DNA of 10,663 nt from Bacteroidota bacterium. GTDB lineage: Bacteria > Bacteroidota > Bacteroidia > Bacteroidales > Prolixibacteraceae. A program made the position numbers and the translations under genes. This document shows, in pieces, positions 1 to 6,162 of this stretch (its first letter is position 1; each line of letters starts with the position of its first letter). The notes under the pieces are model-generated. The model was given only the letters and a program-made list of their open reading frames with translations, ran no database searches and had not been told where the DNA came from. The stretch spans positions 1-10,663 of the forward strand of contig JAUYEQ010000704.1 in NCBI GenBank assembly GCA_030691295.1. The letters run 5' to 3'.

Positions 1-4
1 ATCA

Positions 5-35
5 TGTAATATTTAAATGGAATTCTGTAATATTT
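5..35. repeat. 10-bp direct repeat, 21-bp period
   Basis: TGTAATATTT occurs perfectly at 5-14 and again at 26-35, a centre-to-centre distance of 21 bp, about two helical turns. It ends 17 bp before a TAACTTTG promoter-like element at 53-60. That geometry would suit a dimeric regulator, but the sequence is AT-rich and chance is a real alternative. Confidence 0.35.
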
Positions 36-52
36 CACTATTCAATCCCGAA

Positions 53-60
53 TAACTTTG
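53..60 (+). promoter_or_regulatory. Candidate -7 element (distal) for 298 gene
   Basis: TAACTTTG matches the Bacteroidota -7 consensus TAnnTTTG. The upstream -33 element is poor (TTTC at 33-36, 16 nt away). If used, it would give a leader of about 230 nt to the glycosyltransferase start at 298. Motif match only. Confidence 0.25.
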
Positions 61-204
61 TATAAAAAATAGTAAAATAAATCATTTGATTCAATTCAAT
101 ATAAACCATTGAAATACAGATAATAAAAACATTTTATTACATATTAATACACTGATTATTTTGAGAATCATCATCGACATACAGCTGTTTAAAAACATAT
201 TTTT

Positions 205-212
205 TAAATTTG
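205..212 (+). promoter_or_regulatory. Candidate -7 element (proximal) for 298 gene
   Basis: TAAATTTG matches TAnnTTTG exactly. It would start transcription near 219 and give a leader of about 80 nt, more usual than that from the distal element. The match overlaps the right arm of an AT-only inverted repeat (188-195 with 201-208). No good -33 TTTG lies at the expected distance, so support is weak. Confidence 0.3.
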
Positions 213-297
213 TGTTAATAAAGTAGCATATTTTTTTTTGTTGATTATTATTTATCTAATTGGATTCCATAACTTTACTTAAAATTCACAAACAAAT

Positions 298-1518
298 ATG
301 AGCATATTCTATTCCTTATTAGGCTTTCTGATAGGATTTGGCTTGGTATGTTTTACAATCCCCGCACTTATAAGGGTTTCGTTTGCCAAACACCTTTACG
401 ACACTCCAAATGAAAGAAAGGCTTCCAAAGTGATTGTACCTACACTTGGTGGCGTATCCATATTTATCGGATTTATTATCAGTACTATAATCGCATCTGA
501 CGGATACAATTTCGGAGAATTAAAATATCTGATCGCAGCAGTCATGATCATGTTTTTTATTGGATTAAAAGACGACCTGATGGATATTTCGGCGCTTAAA
601 AAACTTGTTGCACAATTAATAACTGCGCTTATCCTGATTATTTTAGGCGATTTCAGATTTACAAATCTGCATGGAATATTCGGGTTGCACGAAATCAGTT
701 ATGCCAGTAGTTTTATAATCACATTGTTTATAATGATTGCCCTCATAAATGCTTTTAATTTAATCGATGGGATTGATGGTTTGGCTTCAGGAGTTGGCAT
801 TTTAATTTCATCTGGATTCGGAACCTGGTTTCTATTGGCTGGTCATTATGAATATGGAATTACTTGTTTCAGTTTGTCAGGTAGTTTGGTTGCATTTTTC
901 CTTTTTAACGTGTTTGGGAAGAAAAACAAAATATTCATGGGTGATACCGGATCGTTGATTCTTGGGGTAATCATGGTAATTTTTGCAATAAAATTTAACG
1001 AGTTCAATATTAATCAGGTTGGAACTTACGCTATTGTTTCAGCTCCTGTTGTATCAATTGCAATACTTATAGTTCCTACAATTGATACTATTCGTGTGTT
1101 TTTCATCCGTTTATCCGAAAAGCGCTCCCCATTTTCTCCGGATATGAACCACATCCATCACAAATTGCTGAAACTCGGGAATTCACATTTAAGCGCTACG
1201 ATGTACATACTGGGCTTTAATATCCTTTTTATCGTTTTTGCTTTGTCGTTAAACCAAATAATGAGCATTAACAACCTGATGATTGTTTTATTGGCCATGG
1301 GATTTACAGTTGCATTTATTCCAAGCTTAATGATAAAACTGAAGGATCGTTCAGAATCATTAAATTTTGAAATTGCCGAGAAAAAAAGAAATTTCAAGCA
1401 CAAAGAATTATTAACTGAACCCGCCTTATCAATGACAGCCAGAAACCCCACAATGTCGGCTATTCACGTAAATAAAGCTTTGTCAAAAAAAGAAATGAAA
1501 CATTCAACTTTCTCCTGA
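298..1518 (+). CDS. WecA/TagO-like polyprenyl-phosphate sugar-1-P transferase
   Basis: This is an integral membrane enzyme of the MraY/WecA family (glycosyltransferase 4). The family moves a sugar-1-phosphate, usually GlcNAc-1-P from UDP-GlcNAc, onto undecaprenyl phosphate to start lipid-linked glycan assembly such as O-antigen or capsule. The 406-residue protein is hydrophobic with about 10-11 membrane segments. It carries the family motifs in order: DTPNERK (35-41) then PTLGG (48-52), DD at 92-93, NAFNLIDGIDGLA from 151, FMGDTGS (213-219), and D282 with HIHH (285-288). The aspartates and histidines are the known Mg2+ and catalytic positions of the family. After the last membrane segment (about 348) comes a charged cytoplasmic tail of nearly 60 residues. 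The loop residue after RKA is Ser43, where many relatives have His. The ATG at 298 is preceded by an A-rich stretch and no Shine-Dalgarno. The sugar donor cannot be told from sequence, and no other polysaccharide genes are in view. Confidence 0.9.
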   Translation: MSIFYSLLGFLIGFGLVCFTIPALIRVSFAKHLYDTPNERKASKVIVPTLGGVSIFIGFIISTIIASDGYNFGELKYLIAAVMIMFFIGLKDDLMDISALKKLVAQLITALILIILGDFRFTNLHGIFGLHEISYASSFIITLFIMIALINAFNLIDGIDGLASGVGILISSGFGTWFLLAGHYEYGITCFSLSGSLVAFFLFNVFGKKNKIFMGDTGSLILGVIMVIFAIKFNEFNINQVGTYAIVSAPVVSIAILIVPTIDTIRVFFIRLSEKRSPFSPDMNHIHHKLLKLGNSHLSATMYILGFNILFIVFALSLNQIMSINNLMIVLLAMGFTVAFIPSLMIKLKDRSESLNFEIAEKKRNFKHKELLTEPALSMTARNPTMSAIHVNKALSKKEMKHSTFS

Positions 1519-1596
1519 AATCTATCAAAGAACAATTGTATATTTAGACTTCAATTAATTAAAGTCTTTAATACTAACCATTAATCCGTTTTTGAT

Positions 1597-1974
1597 ATGA
1601 AAAAACATTTCTTTACCCTACTTATTCTGATAGTAGTTTCTGCGTTTTCATCCTTTCAGCTTCAGGCCGAAGAAAAAAATAAACCTTTAATCGGAGAATG
1701 GGTCTATCAGGTAAGCGATGCGCCTTACGGATATGAAAAAGGAAGTATCATCTTTTCTGAAAAAGAAGGCATCACAATTTGTGTAATAAAACTGGAAGCC
1801 GGCGAGCTGCAGGCCAGCAACCTGAAGATTGAAAATAAAAAGATAACTTTTACAACTTATGTTGACGGCAGTCCAATTAATGTTGAACTCATCAGAGAAA
1901 AAGACAAATTATCAGGTACCGTTGATTCTCCTGAAGGCCCTAAAACTTTGACAGCAGAAAAGAAACAAAAATAA
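1597..1974 (+). CDS. Small secreted protein of unknown function
   Basis: This 125-residue protein has a clear Sec signal peptide: a Lys-Lys start, a hydrophobic core to about residue 20, and probable cleavage after Leu-Gln-Ala at 24. There is no lipobox cysteine, so it should be a soluble periplasmic or secreted protein. The mature part of about 100 residues opens with a GEWVYQV segment. It continues with alternating hydrophobic/polar strands and evenly spaced glycines (GYEKGSIIF, VDGSPINVEL, LSGTV), suggesting a small beta-sandwich or lipocalin-like fold; this is inferred from the pattern. It ends with a lysine-rich tail. It lies 78 nt after the glycosyltransferase on the same strand and may share its transcript. 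A weak TATATTTA at 1539-1546 could be its own promoter. A strong terminator follows 20 nt after its stop. I do not recognise the family. Confidence 0.75.
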   Translation: MKKHFFTLLILIVVSAFSSFQLQAEEKNKPLIGEWVYQVSDAPYGYEKGSIIFSEKEGITICVIKLEAGELQASNLKIENKKITFTTYVDGSPINVELIREKDKLSGTVDSPEGPKTLTAEKKQK

Positions 1975-1994
1975 TACTCCCCGATTTTTTGCAT

Positions 1995-2033
1995 AAAACC
2001 GAATTTCTGATCAAAAGAGATTCGGTTTTTTAT
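1995..2033 (+). terminator. Rho-independent terminator after small secreted gene
   Basis: A 13-bp stem pairs 1995-2007 (AAAACCGAATTTC) with 2017-2029 (GAGATTCGGTTTT), with one G-T wobble and a 9-nt loop, and runs directly into a T-rich tract (2025-2035, one A interruption). It sits 20 nt after the stop at 1974 and should end the transcript from 298 and/or 1597. Confidence 0.85.
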
Positions 2034-2132
2034 TTTAATTCCTCGAAAAAAAACAGATTTGTTTGCAATAACAATTGGTAATACAACATACAATTTTAAA
2101 GACTTTTATACTCGATTTAATCTTGACTCTCC

Positions 2133-2140
2133 TATATTTG
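2133..2140 (+). promoter_or_regulatory. Candidate -7 promoter element of D-lactate dehydrogenase
   Basis: TATATTTG matches TAnnTTTG exactly and lies 50 nt before the ATG at 2191, predicting a leader of about 45 nt. It follows the terminator at 1995-2033, which makes an independent promoter here necessary. The -33 region is not well matched (TTTA at 2116-2119 is too close). Confidence 0.5.
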
Positions 2141-2190
2141 TATCAATGATTCTATTATAAAAAGCAAAAGCCCTATTGAATCTTAACATC

Positions 2191-5016
2191 ATGATTACAG
2201 GAAGTTACCTTACATTACACCAACTTTTATCCGAAAAGATAGATCCGAAGCGGATGTTTCACGATCCACTTTACACATTCGCTTTTGGCACCGATGCCAG
2301 TTTCTACCGGATGATTCCCAAACTCGTGATCAAAGCAAAAAACGAACACGAAATATCTTTTATTCTGGAAGAAACCAACAAACTTGAACTTCCAGTCACC
2401 TTCAGGGCTGCCGGAACCAGTTTGTCGGGGCAGGCTATTTCTGATTCGGTGCTGGTGATTGCCGGTGAGCATTGGAAAAAATATGAAATTCTTTCGAACG
2501 GAGAAAAAATCCGTCTGCAACCCGGCCTGATTGGAAGCAAAGTAAACAACCTGCTTGCTCCATACAAACGCAAAATAGGTCCCGATCCGGCTTCGATTAA
2601 TTCGGCCATGATTGGCGGAATTGCGGCCAACAACGCCAGCGGAATGTGCTGCGGAACTGCCGATAATTCCTACCAGACGGTAGCCGGAATGAAAATCATC
2701 TTCTTCGATGGAACTGTGCTCGACACCTGCGATTCGCAGAGCAAAATTGAATTTCAGAAAAAGCACCCGGAAATAATCAGCGAATTAACCGAATTGGGTC
2801 AGTCTGTAAAGGCGAACACCCTTCTGACTGAACGTATCCGACACAAATTCAAGATTAAAAACACCACCGGATACAGCCTGAACGCGCTGGTAGATTTCGT
2901 CGATCCTTTTGATATCATTGAACATCTGATGATCGGATCGGAAGGCACGCTTGGGTTTATTGCCGAAATAACGTACCGGACTGTCGAAGAACTTCCGTTC
3001 AAGGCCAGTGCGATGATTATTTTTCCAACCATTGAAAAAGCATGCAACGCAGTTTCATTACTGAAATTGGAACCGTCAGTTTCGACTGCCGAACTCATCG
3101 ACCGCGCCGGACTCCATTCAATTGAAAATGAGCCCGGAATACCCGAATGGATTGCCGGATTGAGTGAAACAGCCACCGCTTTACTGGTCGAAACACGCGC
3201 CGAAAATAAGGAAACGCTCGAAACGCAAATTAGCCGGATAAAAAATAGCATCAAATCAATTCCGGTCGAAATTCCGGTTCATTTTACCGACATTCCTGCT
3301 GAATACAATCTATACTGGAAAATCAGAAAAGGGCTCTTTCCATCGGTTGGAGCGGTGCGAAAAACGGGAACAACCGTCATTATCGAAGACGTGGCATTTC
3401 CGCTGCACCGGTTGGCAGAAGCAACACTCGACCTGCAATCACTTTTCAAAAAATACAATTACAGCGAAGCGGTTATTTTCGGTCATGCCCTCGACGGAAA
3501 CCTTCACTTTGTATTTACCCAGGATTTTACCACTTCCGAAGAAGTCGCACGTTACGAAATATTTATGCAGGAAGTGGTCAATCTGGTCGTTCTGAAATAC
3601 GACGGATCGCTGAAAGCAGAGCATGGAACCGGCCGGAACATGGCGCCGTTCGTCGAGTTTGAATGGGGAGCAGAGGCTTTTGAACTGATGAAACAGATCA
3701 AGCACATCTTTGATCCCAAAAACCTTTTAAATCCAGGCGTAATCCTGAACAGTGATGCAAAAGCACACTTAAAAAATCTAAAACCGCTCCCACCGGCAAA
3801 CGAAAAAGTGGACAAATGCATTGAATGTGGATTCTGCGAACCATCATGTGTGTCAGCGGAATTGACGCTTTCGCCACGTCAGCGGATTGCTGTTTACCGC
3901 GAAATAAGCAGGCTGAAAGCTTCAGGAGAAGAACCGCACACTGCGGCAGCGCTGGTCAACAAGTTCAGCTATGCAGGCGACGCAACCTGCGCCACCGATG
4001 GTTTGTGCGCAATCAGTTGCCCGGTAAAAATCGACACTGGCAAGCTGATGAAAGAGTTGCGCTTTCAGAATATTACGGAAAAACAGGCAAAAACAGCCAT
4101 GTGGATCGCCAATCACATGGAACTGGTGACCTCATCGGCGCGGAATGCCTTGTCGCTGGTTAACTTTTTTCATACGATACTTGGAATCAGATTAATGAAA
4201 AACATTTCAGGAGGAGTGAGAAAAATATCGGGCAACCGGATTCCGCTATGGACAGCCTCAATGCCATCCGGCGCAAAAAAAATAAAGGTAAATCCTGAAA
4301 TATCCGACAATCCGAAGAAGGTTGTTTATTTTCCTTCGTGCATCAACCGGTCGATGGGAACATCAAAAGGATACGATTCGGAAGTGCAGCTTACCACTAA
4401 AATGCAGCAGCTTATAGAGAAAGCCGGATATGAAGTGATTTTTCCGGAGGAAATGAACAATTTATGCTGCGGAATGGCCTTTTCCAGCAAAGGTTTAAAA
4501 GAAGCCGGACTACATAAATCAAAAGATCTGGAAGCTTCACTTTGGATTGCGAGTAATTATGGCTCCTACCCGATTGTGTGCGATATGAGCCCGTGCCTTT
4601 ACACGATGAAAGAAAACATGGATCCGCGTTTAAAACTATATGAGCCAGTTGTATTTATATTGGAATACCTGATTCCAAGTCTTGAAATTACGCCATTGAA
4701 TGAAACAATTACTGTATTTCCGGTGTGCAGTATGAAAAAAATGGGATTGGAGGATCAGCTTGTGCAATTGGCTGAAATGTGCGCGACCAAAGTTGTTGTT
4801 CCGGAAACCAATTGCTGCGGATTTGCGGGCGATCGTGGCTTTTCTTATCCGGAACTGAATGCCCACGGACTTCGCGATTTGAAAAGTCAGTTGCCCGATT
4901 CGGTTAGAATTGGCTACTCAACCAGTCGTACCTGCGAAATCGGGCTAACCGAGAACAGCGGAATAACGCACCAGTCAATCATTTATCTGGTTGATAAGGT
5001 AAGTAAGGCAAAATAA
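2191..5016 (+). CDS. FAD/Fe-S D-lactate dehydrogenase (Dld-II type)
   Basis: This 941-residue flavo-iron-sulfur enzyme would oxidise D-lactate, or a related D-2-hydroxyacid, and pass electrons to the quinone pool at the cytoplasmic face. The order is an FAD-binding PCMH domain (about 35-270, with GTSLSGQ at 75-81, IGPDPAS from 129 and GSEGTLG at 249-255), then an FAD-oxidase C-terminal domain (about 275-520, with GHALDGNLHF from 431 and EHGTGRN from 477). Next is a dicluster ferredoxin region with cysteines 543, 546, 549, 553 and 600, 606, 610. Two CCG cysteine-rich domains follow: Cys717, Cys-Cys 759-760 and Cys 797/802, then Cys846 and Cys-Cys 875-876. The length fits the fused Dld-II family of 920-940 residues. 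A TTG at 2176 would add five residues, but ATG at 2191 is the better start. Composition is visibly GC-richer than the first gene. No lactate permease or lutABC lies beside it. A 2-hydroxyglutarate-type substrate (YdiJ-like) is the main alternative. Confidence 0.88.
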   Translation: MITGSYLTLHQLLSEKIDPKRMFHDPLYTFAFGTDASFYRMIPKLVIKAKNEHEISFILEETNKLELPVTFRAAGTSLSGQAISDSVLVIAGEHWKKYEILSNGEKIRLQPGLIGSKVNNLLAPYKRKIGPDPASINSAMIGGIAANNASGMCCGTADNSYQTVAGMKIIFFDGTVLDTCDSQSKIEFQKKHPEIISELTELGQSVKANTLLTERIRHKFKIKNTTGYSLNALVDFVDPFDIIEHLMIGSEGTLGFIAEITYRTVEELPFKASAMIIFPTIEKACNAVSLLKLEPSVSTAELIDRAGLHSIENEPGIPEWIAGLSETATALLVETRAENKETLETQISRIKNSIKSIPVEIPVHFTDIPAEYNLYWKIRKGLFPSVGAVRKTGTTVIIEDVAFPLHRLAEATLDLQSLFKKYNYSEAVIFGHALDGNLHFVFTQDFTTSEEVARYEIFMQEVVNLVVLKYDGSLKAEHGTGRNMAPFVEFEWGAEAFELMKQIKHIFDPKNLLNPGVILNSDAKAHLKNLKPLPPANEKVDKCIECGFCEPSCVSAELTLSPRQRIAVYREISRLKASGEEPHTAAALVNKFSYAGDATCATDGLCAISCPVKIDTGKLMKELRFQNITEKQAKTAMWIANHMELVTSSARNALSLVNFFHTILGIRLMKNISGGVRKISGNRIPLWTASMPSGAKKIKVNPEISDNPKKVVYFPSCINRSMGTSKGYDSEVQLTTKMQQLIEKAGYEVIFPEEMNNLCCGMAFSSKGLKEAGLHKSKDLEASLWIASNYGSYPIVCDMSPCLYTMKENMDPRLKLYEPVVFILEYLIPSLEITPLNETITVFPVCSMKKMGLEDQLVQLAEMCATKVVVPETNCCGFAGDRGFSYPELNAHGLRDLKSQLPDSVRIGYSTSRTCEIGLTENSGITHQSIIYLVDKVSKAK

Positions 5017-5062
5017 CCGATCAACAAAAACAGAAAAGCAGTCATATAATTTTAAGAATAGG

Positions 5063-5092
5063 TTTACTGTTTAATTCGTTTCGCTATTTTTG
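5063..5092 (+). promoter_or_regulatory. Candidate promoter of TIM-barrel gene
   Basis: TATTTTTG at 5085-5092 matches the Bacteroidota -7 element TAnnTTTG. A TTTA at 5063-5066 lies 18 nt upstream as an imperfect -33 TTTG. Initiation near 5099 would leave a leader of about 40 nt. No clear terminator was seen after the dehydrogenase stop at 5016, so read-through from that gene is also possible. Confidence 0.5.
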
Positions 5093-5113
5093 ATCAGTTT
5101 TTCACAAAACACA

Positions 5114-5131
5114 TAAACCATTTTAAACCAT
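5114..5131 (+). repeat. Leader direct repeat TAAACCAT x2
   Basis: TAAACCAT occurs at 5114-5121 and 5124-5131, a 10-bp step, within the predicted untranslated leader and directly before the A8 stretch that precedes the start at 5139. It is probably a chance feature of an A-rich leader, though the spacing is regular. Confidence 0.35.
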
Positions 5132-5138
5132 AAAAAAA

Positions 5139-6008
5139 ATGACAAACAGAAGAGATTTTCTTAAAACCAGTTCTTTATTGGTTGCCGGAAGTTTGGTCGG
5201 AACCAGTATGCTTCAGGCTTCCGTACTTCAGGCAAAAGGTAAGAAAAACATTGGATTACAGCTCTATTCGTTGCGCGATGCCATGAAAGCTGATGCATTG
5301 GGAACCATGAAACTGGTTTCTGAAATTGGATTTACAACACTGGAAACTGCCAATTATGCTGATGGAAAAATATACGGTATGTCTCCTTCAGAATTTAAAA
5401 AAGCAGTTAAAGGCCTTGGCATGAAATTGACCAGCGCGCATCTTGGTGGCCCGAATTACACCAAAGACAAACATACAGAAGCAATGGATTGGTGGAAAAA
5501 AGCCCTTGAAGATCACCTCGAAGCGGGTTGTAAATTCATGGTAAAACCCAGTATGCCAATCCCAAAAACATTGGATGAATTAAAAATGTGGTGCGATTTC
5601 TACAATTCAATAGGTGAAATTACTTCCAAAGCCAAAGTTCAGTTTGGGTTTCACAACCACGCACGCGAATTCGAAAAAATTGAAGGTGAAATCATGTACG
5701 ATTACATGATCAACAATACCGATCCAAAAAAAGTATTCTTCGAAATGGATGTGTATTGGGTGATGCGCGGCGGTTACAAGGCGGTTGATTACATGACCAA
5801 ATATCCTGACCGTTTCCCTGTGTTGCACATTAAAGACGAAAAAGAAATTGGTGAAAGCGGACAAATGGATTTCAAACCGATTTATGAAACAGCCTATAAA
5901 AACGGACTGAAAGATTCATTTGTGGAAGTTGAAAGATACAATTTCGAACCAATTGTTAGTGTTCAGAAAAGTTATGACTTTTTAAAAGCTGCACCCTACG
6001 TGAAATAA
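5139..6008 (+). CDS. Tat-exported sugar phosphate isomerase/epimerase-like TIM barrel
   Basis: This 289-residue protein starts with a twin-arginine signal (N-R-R-D-F-L-K at 3-9, then a hydrophobic stretch to about 28) and so is predicted to act in the periplasm. The rest is a xylose-isomerase-like TIM barrel (AP endonuclease 2 superfamily): the first strand GLQLYSLRD from about 39, FGFHNHAREF around His172 and His174, FEMDVYW with Glu202 and Asp204, LHIKDEK with His230 and Asp233, and VEVERY with Glu263 and Glu265. These acidic and His residues are the usual divalent-metal ligands and catalytic glutamates. The family name 'sugar phosphate isomerase' is unlikely to be literal for an exported protein. 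Bacteroidota relatives take part in 3-keto-glycoside metabolism as isomerases or hydratases, which I recall from family knowledge. No DUF1080 hydrolase or Gfo/Idh oxidoreductase is next to it, so the substrate is open. Confidence 0.85.
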   Translation: MTNRRDFLKTSSLLVAGSLVGTSMLQASVLQAKGKKNIGLQLYSLRDAMKADALGTMKLVSEIGFTTLETANYADGKIYGMSPSEFKKAVKGLGMKLTSAHLGGPNYTKDKHTEAMDWWKKALEDHLEAGCKFMVKPSMPIPKTLDELKMWCDFYNSIGEITSKAKVQFGFHNHAREFEKIEGEIMYDYMINNTDPKKVFFEMDVYWVMRGGYKAVDYMTKYPDRFPVLHIKDEKEIGESGQMDFKPIYETAYKNGLKDSFVEVERYNFEPIVSVQKSYDFLKAAPYVK

Positions 6009-6029
6009 AATCGGGGAAAGACACAAATT

Positions 6030-6075
6030 AAAAAGCTGGCAATCGGGATTTTAATCCAATTGCCAGCTTTTTTTA
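6030..6075 (+). terminator. Strong, likely bidirectional terminator
   Basis: A 14-bp perfect stem pairs 6030-6043 (AAAAAGCTGGCAAT) with 6059-6072. A smaller inner stem GGAT/ATCC (6046-6049 with 6054-6057) caps it. T's continue to 6074 on the + strand, and the A-run of the left arm gives a T-run on the - strand. It lies 21 nt after the TIM-barrel stop and about 90 nt past the MATE stop, so it can end both convergent transcripts. Confidence 0.9.
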
Positions 6076-6110
6076 TACCTTTTTTATGGATATCTGTATT
6101 AATACTCTAT

Positions 6111-6158
6111 GTCATAAAAGTCATTCAATTGTCATTTGGTGGTCATTAAATTATCATT
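6111..6158. repeat. Phased GTCATT repeat array
   Basis: GTCATT occurs at 6120, 6131 and 6142, and ATCATT at 6153, each exactly 11 bp apart. A GTCAT at 6111 adds a fifth partial copy with a 9-bp step. The spacer between the six-base cores is 5 bp and not conserved. The array sits in the convergent intergenic stretch directly after the MATE stop codon. It could be a decayed minisatellite with an 11-bp unit, a helically phased protein-binding site, or chance. Confidence 0.5.
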
Positions 6159-6162
6159 GGCT

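Larger units (their letters stand above)
1..297. other. AT-rich non-coding upstream region
   Basis: No open reading frame of useful length is visible on either strand; stop codons occur in every frame. The stretch is strongly AT-rich, with a run of nine T at 231-239. It holds two matches to the Bacteroidota -7 element, a 10-bp direct repeat and two short AT-only inverted repeats (121-139 and 188-208). It most likely acts as the upstream control region and leader of the glycosyltransferase gene starting at 298. No tRNA or recognisable riboswitch was seen. Confidence 0.7.

Noticed and set aside
121..208. Two perfect 8-bp inverted repeats made only of A and T (121-139 and 188-208)
   Set aside because: In about 300 bp of such AT-rich sequence, A/T-only palindromes of this size are expected by chance.
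1546..1567. Possible hairpin (AGACTT with AAGTCT) between the first two genes
   Set aside because: Only 6 bp of stem and no continuous T-tract, so it is too weak to call a terminator.
2176..2190. TTG at 2176 as the start of the D-lactate dehydrogenase
   Set aside because: The ATG at 2191 is in frame, only five codons later, and sits at the expected distance before the conserved N-terminus.
2227..3821. Several long antisense open frames (up to 179 codons) inside the D-lactate dehydrogenase gene
   Set aside because: They oppose a gene with unbroken family motifs and show no recognisable domain or start context. The gene's higher GC content lengthens antisense frames by chance.
3825..4163. A 112-codon same-strand frame overlapping the Fe-S region of the dehydrogenase
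   Set aside because: It is out of frame with a clearly conserved cysteine cluster region, and its translation is low-complexity in Arg/Gly/His without any motif.
5019..5096. GATCAA at 5019-5024 pairing with TTGATC at 5091-5096 as a terminator
   Set aside because: The arms are only 6 bp and 66 nt apart, which does not form a plausible intrinsic terminator.
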